This document shows, piece after piece, positions 9,301 to 19,070 of a stretch of DNA of 64,000 nt. The position numbers were made by a program, and so were the translations under genes. The stretch comes from Bacillus sp. ISL-55 (GTDB taxonomy: Bacteria; Bacillota; Bacilli; Bacillales; Cytobacillaceae), in contig NZ_JAGGQU010000001.1 of NCBI RefSeq assembly GCF_018613155.1, forward strand, positions 125,848 to 189,847, in the 5' to 3' direction. The notes below the pieces were generated by a model. The model had not been told where the DNA came from and did no database searches. It worked only from the letters and a program-made list of their open reading frames with translations. Every line of letters begins with the position of its first letter. Position 1 is the first letter of the stretch.

Positions 9301-10023
9301 ATGAAGAAATTCGCGCTCGTAACAGGAGCAAGTGGAGCGATTGGCAGGGCAATATCCATTAAGCTTGCATCAGAAGGTTATTCGTTATACCTGCACTATA
9401 ATCAAAATGAAAATGGAATGAAAGAACTTATTGACCAGATTGAACAGTTTGGCGGTGAGTATATTCCAATCAAGGCTAATTTGGCATCAAAATTAGGTTA
9501 CTTGGAATTAGCTGCAAACATCTTTTCACTTGATGCGATTGTACATAACGCAGGCAATGCTTTATACGGTCTTGTTGAAGACTTAGAGGAAAATGATGTA
9601 GAGGAACTTATACAGATTCACGTCACATCTCCGCTGATGCTGACAAAAAAGCTTATTCCCAAATTAAGGGCCAAGGGAAGCGGAAGTATCGTCATCGTGT
9701 CGTCGATATGGGGACAGACAGGCGCGTCCTATGAAGTAGCCTACTCGACTGTGAAGGGAGCCCAAATAGCCTTCGCCAAAGCCCTGAGCAAAGAGCTGGC
9801 AAGCTCCAAGGTCAGGGTGAATGCCGTAGCTCCAGGTGCCATTCAAACCCCAATGGTTGAAGGATTCACACACGAGGAGATTGAGGGCATAATCGAACAA
9901 ATTCCTTCAGGGCGTTTAGGGTCAGCTGAAGAAGTAGCTAGTAGTGTGGAATTCCTGTTATCTGAAAAGTCCTCCTATATAACTGGCCAAGTCCTGGCAG
10001 TGAATGGTGGCTGGCTGACGTGA
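9301..10023 (+). CDS. ymfI: EF-P 5-aminopentanone reductase, SDR family
   Basis: A 240-aa short-chain dehydrogenase. It has the NADP-binding TGASGAIGRAI near residue 8, the NAG-type motif HNAGNA, and the catalytic Ser...Tyr-x-x-x-Lys seen as SIWGQTGASYEVAYSTVK. B. subtilis YmfI reduces the 5-aminopentanone group on Lys32 of EF-P to 5-aminopentanol, which matters for swarming. The start is ATG 9301 with GGAGAGG before it; an upstream in-frame GTG sits in a hairpin and is rejected. FabG-like fatty-acid reductase is the alternative reading, but synteny with ymfF/ymfH favours YmfI. Confidence 0.82.
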   Translation: MKKFALVTGASGAIGRAISIKLASEGYSLYLHYNQNENGMKELIDQIEQFGGEYIPIKANLASKLGYLELAANIFSLDAIVHNAGNALYGLVEDLEENDVEELIQIHVTSPLMLTKKLIPKLRAKGSGSIVIVSSIWGQTGASYEVAYSTVKGAQIAFAKALSKELASSKVRVNAVAPGAIQTPMVEGFTHEEIEGIIEQIPSGRLGSAEEVASSVEFLLSEKSSYITGQVLAVNGGWLT

Positions 10024-10124
10024 CGGACATGTGACAATTTTTCAAAACATGTATTGTAATGAATAATAATTGTCGTACGTATGCAAAATAACCTTGTACT
10101 ATTTTAGACAAGGAGGTTGTCAAT

Positions 10125-10382
10125 ATGTCCGTATTGGATAGTTGGAATCAGTGGAAGGATTTCTTGGGAGACCGCCTTCATCAGGCGCAGGACCAGGGAA
10201 TGAATAAAGAAGTTATGGGAGACCTTGCCTATCAGATCGGGGATTATCTTGCTCAGAACGTCGATCCGAAAAATGAGCAGGAAAGAGTCCTTTCAGACCT
10301 TTGGTCAGTTGCAAGCCCGGAAGAACAGCATGCCATCGCTACAATGATGGTTAAACTTGTACAGAACAACGGCACTAAATAA
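10125..10382 (+). CDS. ymfJ: YmfJ family protein (DUF3243)
   Basis: Small 85-aa cytosolic protein that is largely helical and acidic. The sequence and position (after ymfI, before ymfK) match B. subtilis YmfJ. It starts at ATG with AAGGAGGT at good spacing and is followed by its own terminator. No enzymatic motif is visible and the function is unknown. Confidence 0.8.
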   Translation: MSVLDSWNQWKDFLGDRLHQAQDQGMNKEVMGDLAYQIGDYLAQNVDPKNEQERVLSDLWSVASPEEQHAIATMMVKLVQNNGTK

Positions 10383-10394
10383 TGTGTAAGATTT

Positions 10395-10427
10395 AAGAGA
10401 GGACATCTAAAATCCTCTCTTTTTTTA
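10395..10427 (+). terminator. Intrinsic terminator after ymfJ
   Basis: AAGAGAGGA pairs with TCCTCTCTT around a 9-base loop, followed by an uninterrupted run of T. Confidence 0.88.
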
Positions 10428-10591
10428 TTGTCCTTTCGTTCAATTAGAAACATATACCCGGCTTTTTTTTACTTTTAACTTCTGGCTTGTTTTTCCTTTC
10501 ATCTTCCTTGAAAATCATATAATATAGTAGCTAGATATTTGATGTCAAAATGTGTCGCAATCAAGTGACCTTATAGCAGAGGAGGAGAACG

Positions 10592-11383
10592 ATGGAAAAG
10601 AAAGAATGGTACTTGGAATATGAAATAATGATTAACCGTCCAGGACTGCTAGGTGATATATCCTCTTTGCTTGGTATGCTGTCAATCAATATTGTTACGA
10701 TCAATGGAGTCGATGAAGGTAGACGCGGTCTATTGATCCTTGCGAAAGATGATGACCAAATTGAGCGTTTAGAGTCAATTTTGAATACTATGGATACAAT
10801 AAGGGTAATTAAAATCCGTGAACCTAAGCTTCGTGATCGAATGGCGGTCAGACACGGCAGGTATATACAGCGAGACGCAGATGATAAAAAAACATTCCGG
10901 TTTGTAAGGGATGAGCTTGGACTACTTGTCGATTTTATGGCAGAATTGTTTAAGCAGGAGGGGCACAAGCTGATTGGGATTCGCGGGATGCCGCGAGTTG
11001 GCAAGACAGAATCGGTGGTGGCTTCAAGTGTTTGTGCAAATAAACGCTGGTTGTTTGTTTCTTCCACTTTATTAAAACAAACAATCCGTAATCAATTGAT
11101 TGAAGATGAATACAATGCAGAAAACCTATTTATCATTGACGGTATCGTTTCCACAAGGAGGGCTAATGAAAAGCACTGGCAGCTTGTCAGAGAGATTATG
11201 CGCCTGCCTGCGGTGAAGGTTGTGGAACACCCGGATATTTTTGTCCAAAATACAGAATATACAATGGAAGATTTTGATTATATTATTGAACTTCGCAATA
11301 ATCCAGATGAAGAAATCGTTTATGACATGGTTCAGAAGAATCACATGTTCACCGATTCTGATTTTGGAGGATTTGATTTTTAA
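10592..11383 (+). CDS. ymfK: YmfK family protein with ACT-like N terminus (DUF3388)
   Basis: A 263-aa protein. The first 75 residues (EYEIMINRPGLLGDISSLLGMLSINIVTINGVDEGRRGLLIL) resemble an ACT small-molecule-binding domain with the Pro-Gly-x-Leu turn. The rest is the conserved DUF3388 region, including RGMPRVGKTESVVASSVCANKRW, a P-loop-like stretch, although no Walker B motif is clear. It starts at ATG after GAGGAGG, and the RodZ-like gene follows within 21 bases. The function is not established; synteny with B. subtilis ymfK is clear. Confidence 0.8.
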   Translation: MEKKEWYLEYEIMINRPGLLGDISSLLGMLSINIVTINGVDEGRRGLLILAKDDDQIERLESILNTMDTIRVIKIREPKLRDRMAVRHGRYIQRDADDKKTFRFVRDELGLLVDFMAELFKQEGHKLIGIRGMPRVGKTESVVASSVCANKRWLFVSSTLLKQTIRNQLIEDEYNAENLFIIDGIVSTRRANEKHWQLVREIMRLPAVKVVEHPDIFVQNTEYTMEDFDYIIELRNNPDEEIVYDMVQKNHMFTDSDFGGFDF

Positions 11384-11403
11384 CAGTATTGGAAGGTGTT
11401 ATC

Positions 11404-12282
11404 GTGACTGAGTTAGGAAATATATTAAAGGAAGCACGTGAAGCTAAGGGCCTCAGCCTGGACGAACTGCAGTCCATCACGAAAATACAGAAGCGCTACC
11501 TTCTAGGCATCGAAGAGGGTAATTATTCAATGATGCCAGGAAAGTTTTATGTCCGTGCATTCATTAAACAATATGCTGAAGCTGTCGGCCTTGATCCGGA
11601 ACAGCTGTTTGAGCAGCACAAAAGTGAAATTCCATCTACATACAACGAAGAATTGCCTGACCAGCTTTCCCGCGTTCAGTCGAGGAAAAGCATTTCTCCT
11701 GAGACATCTAGGATCTTGAATATCCTTCCAAAGATATTGATAGTAGTATTTATAATAGGTGCATTCGCCTTAGTATGGTATCTGATTGTCAAGAATGCAA
11801 GTGACGATATAAAGGATCCCGTGACGACAGGCAAGGAGACAAAGGTAGAAGAACCTGCCGAGATCGTAGATGATACTGATACAGAAGATGAAAATAATGG
11901 CGAAGAAGCGTCTGAGGAAGAACCAGCCGAAGAGGAAGCTGAGCCTGATACACCTGCACAGGAGCTTTCAGTCTTATCGAACAGCGGCAAGAACACTGTT
12001 TATGAGTTGAAGAATACAGACAAGTTTGTCGTGAAGGTTGTTTCTTTAGGCAGGACATGGGTCAGTGTGAAAAATGGGGCAGGCAAGACTTATTTTGGAG
12101 AAGAGTTGAATAAAGATGTTAAAGCCAGCGAGACTGCTGACCTGACAAACGATACTCAGGCTTTGATCAGAATCGGCTTTGCTCCAGAAACAGAAATATA
12201 CGTAAATGATCAGAAGCTGGAATATGCAATTTCCCCTTCAGATGTTACGACACAAAATATAACCATCAATTTTGTTAAGTAA
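11404..12282 (+). CDS. ymfM: RodZ-like HTH membrane protein (YmfM)
   Basis: A 292-aa bitopic protein. The N terminus is a Cro/C1-type helix-turn-helix (LGNILKEAREAKGLSLDELQ through YLLGIEEGNY), which in RodZ binds MreB. One transmembrane segment lies near residues 105-125 (ILIVVFIIGAFALVWYLIV), then a long acidic, Glu-rich linker, then a beta-rich extracellular DUF4115 domain. RodZ helps place the cell-wall elongation machinery. GTG 11404 is chosen because GGAAGGTG precedes it by five bases; the in-frame TTG at 11389 overlaps that site. pgsA follows, as in B. subtilis. Confidence 0.85.
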   Translation: MTELGNILKEAREAKGLSLDELQSITKIQKRYLLGIEEGNYSMMPGKFYVRAFIKQYAEAVGLDPEQLFEQHKSEIPSTYNEELPDQLSRVQSRKSISPETSRILNILPKILIVVFIIGAFALVWYLIVKNASDDIKDPVTTGKETKVEEPAEIVDDTDTEDENNGEEASEEEPAEEEAEPDTPAQELSVLSNSGKNTVYELKNTDKFVVKVVSLGRTWVSVKNGAGKTYFGEELNKDVKASETADLTNDTQALIRIGFAPETEIYVNDQKLEYAISPSDVTTQNITINFVK

Positions 12283-12296
12283 AGTTTAAGCCAATT

Positions 12297-12324
12297 GCCC
12301 GTATGGACTATTGTTTATACGGGC
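12297..12324 (+). terminator. Weak hairpin after ymfM
   Basis: GCCCGTAT and ATACGGGC form an 8-bp stem with a 12-base loop. No good T run follows, so termination would be poor. Confidence 0.35.
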
Positions 12325-12427
12325 TAAAATTATACTAGGCATTTTTAATGAAGATTTATACATATTGGATATAATGAAGGAAGTCATACTAATGGCTTTG
12401 CAATTTTGCACCTTGGAGGAAAAGAAT

Positions 12428-13006
12428 ATGAATTTGCCAAATAAGATTACGGTTTCACGAATTTTATTGATACCGTTATTCATGATTATCATGATTGTTC
12501 CGTTTTCATGGGGGGAAATCTCCCTGCTTGGTACGACCATGCCGGTCACTCATTTTGTAGGAGCTTTAATCTATATTTTTGCGTCTGTGACAGACTGGGT
12601 TGACGGTTATCTTGCGCGTAAGCACAATTTAGTAACTAATCTAGGGAAATTTCTTGACCCTCTGGCGGATAAACTGCTTGTTTCTTCTGCATTGATTGTG
12701 TTGGTTGAACTGGGGTATGCCCCAGCATGGATCGTCATCATTATTATCAGCCGAGAGTTTGCGGTGACAGGACTTCGTTTATTGCTAGCAGGCGGTGGTG
12801 AGGTTGTTGCAGCGAAAATGCCTGGCAAAATTAAAATGTGGGCACAAACAGTGGCAATTTCCGCGCTGTTGCTGCACAATATCATTTTTGAAGCATTCTC
12901 TATCCCGTTTGCAGATATTGCATTATGGGTGGCGATGTTCTTTACAATTTGGTCTGGATGGGATTACTTCGCTAAAAATATGCAAGTATTCCGTAATTCC
13001 AAATAA
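12428..13006 (+). CDS. pgsA: CDP-diacylglycerol-glycerol-3-phosphate 3-phosphatidyltransferase
   Basis: Integral membrane enzyme of 192 aa that makes phosphatidylglycerol phosphate, the committed step to phosphatidylglycerol and cardiolipin. The CDP-alcohol phosphotransferase signature D-x2-DG-x2-AR-x8-G-x3-D-x3-D is complete in DWVDGYLARKHNLVTN followed by LGKFLDPLADKLL. It has four to six hydrophobic segments. ATG 12428 follows GGAGG; the frame is open further upstream, but MNLPNKITVSRILLIP is the usual N terminus. pgsA is essential in B. subtilis. Confidence 0.93.
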   Translation: MNLPNKITVSRILLIPLFMIIMIVPFSWGEISLLGTTMPVTHFVGALIYIFASVTDWVDGYLARKHNLVTNLGKFLDPLADKLLVSSALIVLVELGYAPAWIVIIIISREFAVTGLRLLLAGGGEVVAAKMPGKIKMWAQTVAISALLLHNIIFEAFSIPFADIALWVAMFFTIWSGWDYFAKNMQVFRNSK

Positions 13007-13030
13007 TTGATTTTGTCAGGGGGACAAGAT

Positions 13031-14278
13031 ATGAATGCAGAGATCATTGCTGTGGGATCTGAATTGCTTCTCGGGCAAATCGTCAATACAAACGCCAGAT
13101 TCCTTTCCAGGCAGCTTGCCGATTTGGGAATCAATGTTTACTATCATACTGTCGTTGGGGATAATCCGGAAAGATTGAAGGTCGCAATGGAAATCGCCCA
13201 GAAACGGGCAGAGCTCATTATCTTTACAGGCGGATTGGGACCTACAAAAGATGACCTTACAAAAGATACAATTGCCGGACAGCTTGGAAAGCAGCTCGTT
13301 CTTGATGAAGAAGCGATGAGGTCCATCGAACTGTATTTCGAAAAAACGAACAGGTTAATGACTGAAAATAACAGGAAACAAGCTCTCGTGATCGAGGGAT
13401 CCACCATTCTGAAAAATGAACATGGCATGGCTCCGGGAATGTTCCTGGCAACAGCAGACAACAAGTTCATGCTTCTCCCGGGACCACCGTCCGAAATGGA
13501 GCCAATGTTTCTGAAATATGGCCAGCCGGCTATAGAGGGCATGACCGGCAATCAGTCTAAAATTGAATCGAGGGTCCTGCGGTTCTTTGGAATCGGAGAG
13601 GCAGCCCTGGAAACGAAAATAGTAGATTTGATTGACCAGCAGAGCAACCCAACCATCGCCCCTTTGGCTGGTGACGGTGAAGTTACACTGAGGCTTACGG
13701 CGAGGGATGATCCCAAAGACACTGCACAAGCGTTGATTGATAGAGTGGAAGCAGAAATCATGGACAGAGTCGGTGAGTATTTTTATGGTTACGACGAAAC
13801 TTCGTTAATGATCGAGCTTTCGAGACTATTGAAAAACAAAAACTTGACCTTATCAGCGGCTGAAAGCCTGACAGGCGGAATGTTCCAGCAGGAATTGACT
13901 TCAATCTCCGGTGCAAGCAGCCTTTTCAAAGGCGGCTTAGTTTGTTACTCGAATGAAGCGAAGATAGGACTTGTAAAGGTTAATCCGGAAACAATTGAGA
14001 ATTATGGGGCCGTAAGCGGTGAATGTGCGGAAGAGCTGGCAATGAATGCTGCAGCGCTTACCAACTCTGACATCGGCATCAGTTTTACCGGAGTGGCTGG
14101 TCCCGACAGCCTTGAAGGTCATCCTCCAGGGACAGTATTTATCGGCCTCCACGTAGAAGGCCAACCAGTCCATTCAGAAAAACTAAGCCTGAGTGGCTCC
14201 CGAACAGCGATTAGGAAGAGGGCTGTAAAGTTTGGCTGTCAGATCATAATTAATAGATTATCAGGAACACGGAAGTGA
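13031..14278 (+). CDS. cinA: Competence/damage-inducible protein CinA
   Basis: A 415-aa two-domain protein. The N-terminal half is a MoaB/MogA-like (COG1058) domain with [17 protein letters not shown] and [16 protein letters not shown]1058 proteins act on ADP-ribose or NMN-type substrates. The C-terminal half is a CinA/PncC amidohydrolase-like domain with [22 protein letters not shown] and GVAGPDS. ATG 13031 follows CAGGGGGA. It precedes recA as in B. subtilis and streptococci, where the two are co-induced in competence; here a terminator and a separate SOS-controlled promoter lie between them. Confidence 0.92.
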   Translation: MNAEIIAVGSELLLGQIVNTNARFLSRQLADLGINVYYHTVVGDNPERLKVAMEIAQKRAELIIFTGGLGPTKDDLTKDTIAGQLGKQLVLDEEAMRSIELYFEKTNRLMTENNRKQALVIEGSTILKNEHGMAPGMFLATADNKFMLLPGPPSEMEPMFLKYGQPAIEGMTGNQSKIESRVLRFFGIGEAALETKIVDLIDQQSNPTIAPLAGDGEVTLRLTARDDPKDTAQALIDRVEAEIMDRVGEYFYGYDETSLMIELSRLLKNKNLTLSAAESLTGGMFQQELTSISGASSLFKGGLVCYSNEAKIGLVKVNPETIENYGAVSGECAEELAMNAAALTNSDIGISFTGVAGPDSLEGHPPGTVFIGLHVEGQPVHSEKLSLSGSRTAIRKRAVKFGCQIIINRLSGTRK

Positions 14279-14298
14279 TGAACTTCCGTGTTTTATTT
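14266..14298 (+). terminator. Intrinsic terminator after cinA
   Basis: AACACGGAAGT pairs with ACTTCCGTGTT across the cinA stop, and a T-rich stretch follows. Confidence 0.85.
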
Positions 14299-14436
14299 TT
14301 AAATGTTGCATTATCCCGTTCTTAAATAGTAAGTTTTCTTGCGAAAATTCTGTTTTAAAGGGTATAGTCTGCTTGAAAACTGGTGAATCATCCGGGTAAA
14401 ATTCAATTTTCTTAATTTCCTGTGTTCTAAAAAAAA

Positions 14437-14450
14437 CGAATAAATGTTCG
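14437..14450 (+). promoter_or_regulatory. LexA (SOS) box of recA
   Basis: CGAATAAATGTTCG fits the Bacillus SOS consensus CGAAC-N4-GTTCG with one change and sits just upstream of the recA -35 element. B. subtilis recA has a LexA box in the same place. Confidence 0.85.
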
Positions 14451-14459
14451 ATTTTTTAA

Positions 14460-14488
14460 TAGACAAACACCCGGGAAAAAGGTATAGT
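14460..14488 (+). promoter_or_regulatory. recA promoter
   Basis: TAGACA and TATAGT are separated by 17 bases, a good sigma-A spacing. The LexA box lies directly upstream and the recA ribosome site about 60 bases downstream. Confidence 0.65.
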
Positions 14489-14564
14489 AATAGTAGGCTT
14501 TAAATAAGAGATTTGCGGCCAAGCAGTATGCTGGTTCGTTTTTATATAATAAGGAGGAATTTGA

Positions 14565-15605
14565 GTGAGTGATCGTCAAGCTGCCTTAGATATGGCGTTA
14601 AAACAGATTGAAAAGCAATTTGGTAAAGGCTCAGTTATGAAATTAGGAGAGAAGACAGACACAAAGATTTCTACTTCTCCTAGTGGATCCCTTGCATTGG
14701 ATGTCGCACTGGGAATAGGCGGATATCCTCGCGGGCGGGTTGTTGAAATCTACGGACCTGAAAGTTCAGGTAAAACGACTGTTGCGCTTCATGCAATTGC
14801 AGAAGTACAGGCAAATGGCGGTCAGGCGGCATTCATTGACGCCGAACATGCTCTGGACCCTGTATATGCACAGAAGCTTGGTGTAAATATCGATGAACTT
14901 CTTCTTTCCCAGCCAGACACAGGAGAACAGGCTTTGGAAATCGCAGAAGCACTTGTGCGAAGTGGAGCAATTGATATTATTGTTGTTGACTCCGTTGCAG
15001 CTCTTGTTCCTAAGGCTGAAATTGAAGGTGAGATGGGTGATGCCCATGTCGGTCTTCAGGCTCGTTTAATGTCCCAGGCATTACGTAAGCTTTCCGGTGC
15101 GATCAACAAGTCTAAGACTATTGCAATCTTCATTAACCAGATTCGTGAAAAAGTTGGCGTTATGTTCGGTAACCCTGAAACTACACCAGGAGGCCGTGCA
15201 TTGAAGTTCTATTCAAGCGTGCGTCTTGAAGTACGCCGTGCAGAAACATTGAAGCAGGGTAATGACATGGTTGGTAACAAAACAAGGATTAAAGTTGTTA
15301 AGAACAAGGTAGCTCCTCCGTTCCGTACAGCAGAAGTGGATATCATGTATGGTGAAGGGATTTCCCAAGAGGGAGAAATCATCGACATGGGTTCAGATCT
15401 TGATATCGTCGATAAGAGCGGTTCATGGTATTCCTATAATGGTGAGCGTCTTGGTCAGGGAAGGGAAAATGCGAAGCTTTTCCTTAAAGAGAATCCGTCC
15501 ATTCGTCTTGAAGTCAAACAGAAGATCCGTAATCACTATGGTCTTGATGGCGAGTTCACTGTGACTGAAACTGATGAAGACCAGGAAGAACTCAAGTTGG
15601 ATTAA
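14565..15605 (+). CDS. recA: Recombinase RecA
   Basis: A 346-aa recombinase that forms filaments on single-stranded DNA, carries out strand exchange and triggers LexA self-cleavage. Walker [10 protein letters not shown] is at residues 64-72, IDAEHALDP and VDSVAALVP follow, and the L2 loop has [17 protein letters not shown]. The tail is acidic ([11 protein letters not shown]), as in Bacillus. The start is GTG after AAGGAGG. It is a single-gene unit with its own promoter, SOS box and terminator. Confidence 0.98.
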   Translation: MSDRQAALDMALKQIEKQFGKGSVMKLGEKTDTKISTSPSGSLALDVALGIGGYPRGRVVEIYGPESSGKTTVALHAIAEVQANGGQAAFIDAEHALDPVYAQKLGVNIDELLLSQPDTGEQALEIAEALVRSGAIDIIVVDSVAALVPKAEIEGEMGDAHVGLQARLMSQALRKLSGAINKSKTIAIFINQIREKVGVMFGNPETTPGGRALKFYSSVRLEVRRAETLKQGNDMVGNKTRIKVVKNKVAPPFRTAEVDIMYGEGISQEGEIIDMGSDLDIVDKSGSWYSYNGERLGQGRENAKLFLKENPSIRLEVKQKIRNHYGLDGEFTVTETDEDQEELKLD

Positions 15606-15626
15606 TAGATTATCTATGCTTATGAT

Positions 15627-15660
15627 CAAGGTCTCCTGAAAGCCAGGAGACCTTGTTTTT
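15627..15660 (+). terminator. recA terminator
   Basis: CAAGGTCTCCTG and CAGGAGACCTTG form a perfect 12-bp stem with a 5-base loop and a T run. Confidence 0.92.
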
Positions 15661-15767
15661 GTGTTAAACAGTGAAAATTCCGGATTGAAAATCAACAGAA
15701 ACCATTCCAAAAATAAGAATTGATTGAATAATTAATCTAACCAATAGAATCCTTATAGGACAAACCC

Positions 15768-15796
15768 TTGACAATAAAATTTGACAGCTTTACAAT
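15768..15796 (+). promoter_or_regulatory. Candidate rny promoter
   Basis: TTGACA and TACAAT are 17 bases apart. A second overlapping pair (TTGACA at 15781, TATATT at 15805) lies just downstream. The leader to the rny start would be 100 bases or more. Confidence 0.6.
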
Positions 15797-15931
15797 TAAA
15801 AATGTATATTTTACATTTTCATGGTATTAAAAACGTTTAAAAGCATTTGAGCTGTATATTGATGCTTGTAACAATGTACATGCCGACACTTTAAAAAACG
15901 TAACACAAGTTCATAGCAAGAGGAGGTGAAA

Positions 15932-17497
15932 ATGATGGATCTAATTATTTCAATCATCTCCATTTTGCTTGGCCTATTCGTCGGTGCAGTTGTTGGCTAT
16001 TTTTATCGTAAATCCGTTGCGGAAGCAAAAATTGCAGGTGCCAAAAACGCCGCAGAACAAATTGTTGAAGATGCGAAGCGTGAAGCAGAGGCTATGAAAA
16101 AAGAATCCCTGCTGGAGGCTAAGGATGAAAATCACAAACTGCGTTCAGAAGCAGAGCGTGAAATTCGTGAACGAAGAAATGAACTGCAAAAACAAGAAAA
16201 TCGTTTATTGCAAAAAGAGGAGAATCTTGATCGTAAAGATGAGTCGTTGAACAAACGTGAGAATCTTTTAGAGAAAAAAGATGACGCTCTTTCCAAAAGA
16301 CAACAGCATATTGAAGAGATGGAAAGCAAAGTGGACGAGATGGTACGAAATCAGCAGACTGAACTAGAACGCATCTCGGGCTTAACGCGTGATGAGGCTA
16401 AATCCATCATTTTGGAGCGAACTGAGCAAGAACTTGCTCACGACATTGCACTAATGATTAAGGAAAACGAAAACAGGGCGAAAGAAGAATCCGATAAGAA
16501 AGCGAAAGAAGTACTTTCACTGGCCATTCAAAGATGTGCAGCAGATCATGTTGCTGAAACGACTGTATCAGTCGTAAATCTTCCGAATGATGAAATGAAA
16601 GGGCGTATTATCGGTCGTGAGGGACGGAATATCCGCACCCTGGAAACGTTGACGGGAATCGATCTCATTATTGATGACACTCCGGAAGCCGTTATCCTTT
16701 CTGGATTTGACCCAATCAGACGTGAAACAGCCCGTCTAGCTCTAGAAAAGCTTGTCCAGGATGGACGTATTCATCCGGCTCGAATTGAAGAAATGGTTGA
16801 GAAAGCGCGCCGTGAAGTAGATGAACACATTCGTGAGGTTGGGGAACAGACTACCTTCGAAGTGGGAGTACACGGACTGCATCCAGATCTTATTAAAATT
16901 CTTGGCCGCTTGAAATATCGTACAAGTTACGGACAGAATGTACTTAAGCATTCTATGGAAGTAGCCCAATTGTCCGGATTGCTTGCCGCAGAGCTAGGTG
17001 AAGATGAGACATTAGCTCGCCGCGCAGGACTCCTGCATGACATCGGAAAGGCGATTGACCATGAGGTAGAAGGAAGCCACGTTGAAATCGGCGTGGAGCT
17101 GGCTACTAAGTATAAGGAACATCCTGTTGTTATCAACAGCATTGCTTCCCACCATGGTGATACTGAGCCAACTTCGATCATTGCAGTACTTGTTGCTGCT
17201 GCTGATGCATTGTCAGCTGCAAGGCCTGGTGCCCGCAGCGAAGCGCTTGAAAACTATATCCGCCGTCTTGAAAGGCTGGAAGAGATTTCTGAATCCTATG
17301 AAGGAGTCGAAAAATCATTCGCAATTCAGGCGGGTAGAGAAATCAGGATCATGGTTAAGCCTGATCAAATCGATGACTTGCAGGCACACCGCCTCGCACG
17401 TGATATTCGAAAGAAAATCGAGGAAGAGCTCGATTATCCTGGACATATCAAAGTTACAGTCATCCGTGAGACACGGGCAGTTGAATATGCAAAATAA
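15932..17497 (+). CDS. rny: Ribonuclease Y
   Basis: Membrane-tethered endoribonuclease of 521 aa that starts decay of many mRNAs in Bacillus. An N-terminal transmembrane helix ([20 protein letters not shown]) is followed by a long charged coiled coil (about residues 30-200), a KH RNA-binding domain ([21 protein letters not shown]) and an HD domain with H369-D370 in LLHDIGKA as metal ligands. AGGAGG suits ATG 15932 or ATG 15935; the first is used. B. subtilis ymdA (rny) has the same place between recA and ymdB. Confidence 0.96.
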   Translation: MMDLIISIISILLGLFVGAVVGYFYRKSVAEAKIAGAKNAAEQIVEDAKREAEAMKKESLLEAKDENHKLRSEAEREIRERRNELQKQENRLLQKEENLDRKDESLNKRENLLEKKDDALSKRQQHIEEMESKVDEMVRNQQTELERISGLTRDEAKSIILERTEQELAHDIALMIKENENRAKEESDKKAKEVLSLAIQRCAADHVAETTVSVVNLPNDEMKGRIIGREGRNIRTLETLTGIDLIIDDTPEAVILSGFDPIRRETARLALEKLVQDGRIHPARIEEMVEKARREVDEHIREVGEQTTFEVGVHGLHPDLIKILGRLKYRTSYGQNVLKHSMEVAQLSGLLAAELGEDETLARRAGLLHDIGKAIDHEVEGSHVEIGVELATKYKEHPVVINSIASHHGDTEPTSIIAVLVAAADALSAARPGARSEALENYIRRLERLEEISESYEGVEKSFAIQAGREIRIMVKPDQIDDLQAHRLARDIRKKIEEELDYPGHIKVTVIRETRAVEYAK

Positions 17498-17522
17498 AGC
17501 GGTGCTTCGGCGCCGCTTTTTA
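17496..17522 (+). terminator. rny terminator
   Basis: AAAGCGGTGC and GCGCCGCTTT pair around a TTCG tetraloop with one G-U pair and a T run. It overlaps the stop codon. Confidence 0.85.
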
Positions 17523-17721
17523 TATTGGCCGGTAAGTTCTTTTCCGATGGTTTTCATCTAATCTGGATGTTATGGTACAATTTTAACAATGGATGTTTTA
17601 CAGGTGTTAAAGGTTCGGGGCTTTTATTTTGGGCGCTCACAAGAATTGGTGCTTAATACTAATGTGTTTGAGAAAAAGAGCCACGCCAAATATTTAAATT
17701 ATAGACAGGAAAGTGAATGCA

Positions 17722-18519
17722 ATGAGAATTTTATTCGTAGGGGATGTTGTAGGTTCCCCGGGCAGGGATATGATTACGGAATACCTGCCAAAGCTAAAGG
17801 GGAAATTTCGCCCGACTGTTACAATTATAAATGGTGAGAATGCAGCGAGCGGTAAAGGGATTACCGAAAAGATTTATCGGCAGTTTCTTGAACAGGGTGC
17901 CCAGGCGGTAACTCTAGGAAACCATGCATGGGATAATCGTGATATTTTTGAATTCATTGATAATGCTAAATATCTGGTCAGGCCCGCGAATTTTCCTGAA
18001 GAAGTACCTGGAAAAGGGATCGTTTATCTAAAGATCAACCAGGAAGAACTGGCAATCATCAATTTGCAGGGACGTACTTTCTTGACGCCACTTGATTGTC
18101 CATTTAAAAAAGCAGACGAATTGATAGAGGAAGCAAGAAAGCGCACATCCCTCATTTTCGTAGATTTCCATGCAGAGGCAACTAGCGAAAAGCAGGCCAT
18201 GGGCTGGTATCTTGATGGAAGAGTTTCTGCTGTAGTAGGAACACATACTCATGTTCAGACGGCAGATGAACGGATTTTGCCATCTGGTACAGCTTACCTG
18301 ACTGATGTAGGCATGACCGGGCCGTATGATGGAATATTGGGAGTAGAAAAAGAAGCGGTGCTTAGAAGGTTCATGACAAGTCTCCCAACGCGATTCGAAG
18401 TGGCCAAGGATGGAAGAAATCAACTATCAGCAGTATTGATAGATTTGGACAAGAAGACTGGCAAAGCAGTGAAAATTCAAAAGATCCTTGTTAATGAAGA
18501 CCATCCTTTTTTTGACTAG
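17722..18519 (+). CDS. ymdB: Metallophosphoesterase YmdB
   Basis: A 265-aa cytosolic calcineurin-like phosphodiesterase. Its two-metal motifs are all present: GDVVGS with Asp8, NGENAASGKG, LGNHAWD, DFHAEATSEK and GTHTHVQTADE. B. subtilis YmdB hydrolyses 2',3'-cAMP and affects biofilm versus motility choice. ATG 17722 has AGGAAAG at eight bases; the in-frame GTG at 17713 would sit inside that site. It lies directly after rny, as in B. subtilis. Confidence 0.93.
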   Translation: MRILFVGDVVGSPGRDMITEYLPKLKGKFRPTVTIINGENAASGKGITEKIYRQFLEQGAQAVTLGNHAWDNRDIFEFIDNAKYLVRPANFPEEVPGKGIVYLKINQEELAIINLQGRTFLTPLDCPFKKADELIEEARKRTSLIFVDFHAEATSEKQAMGWYLDGRVSAVVGTHTHVQTADERILPSGTAYLTDVGMTGPYDGILGVEKEAVLRRFMTSLPTRFEVAKDGRNQLSAVLIDLDKKTGKAVKIQKILVNEDHPFFD

Positions 18520-18538
18520 AATATATGGATAACCTTTA

Positions 18539-18585
18539 AGGCTGCAGGTGGACTCTTTGAGTTTTTCTGCAGTCTATTATTTTGC
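18539..18585 (+). terminator. Possible weak terminator after ymdB
   Basis: GGCTGCAG and CTGCAGTC can pair over a long loop of about 19 bases, and TATTATTTT follows. The long loop makes this uncertain. Confidence 0.3.
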
Positions 18586-18632
18586 GCAAAATAGGTTATT
18601 GGATATATAAAGCTGCAAATGGCTATCTTTCT

Positions 18633-18898
18633 GAACGATACCCTTATGAAGAGGAAAGAGTCCGCATAAGGATACGATACTGCCCGAACGATACCCTTAT
18701 GAAGAGGAAAGAGTCCGCATAAGGATACGATACTGCCCGAACGATACCCTTATGAAGAGGAAAGAGTCCGCATAAGGATACGATACTGCCCGAACGATAC
18801 CACTTATGAAGTGGGAAAGGCCTTCAAAAGGATACAATACTGCCCGAATGATACTCTTATGAAGAGGGGAAGGTCCGTTGAAGGGTCCGATCAACCCC
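18633..18898 (+). repeat. 53-bp intergenic tandem repeat, five copies
   Basis: Units start at 18633, 18686, 18739, 18792 and 18846. The first three are identical over nearly the whole 53 bases, the fourth and fifth are diverged, and the last step is 54. Each unit holds an inverted repeat, CCTTATG ... CATAAGG, around a purine-rich 16-base loop. The tract fills the gap between ymdB and spoVS. A single copy with the same stem-16-stem layout lies near 46353. No open frame with a ribosome site runs through it. Confidence 0.9.
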
Positions 18899-19070
18899 GC
18901 AATCAGCCTCACACAGAACCATACCAAACAAAACATTGTCTTCACTTACAGTGCTTTTTTTTAGTGAAGGTCATATGTGGGCTTCTTCCTGAATATAGTA
19001 GCAGTGGAACAGACTAAACTGGATGTCCACTTAAGACGTCCAGGACGGGATAAATAAGGAGGAGCCAGGA

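Noticed and set aside
18633-18898. CRISPR-like array
   Set aside because: The units are joined head to tail with no unique spacers and no cas genes are nearby.
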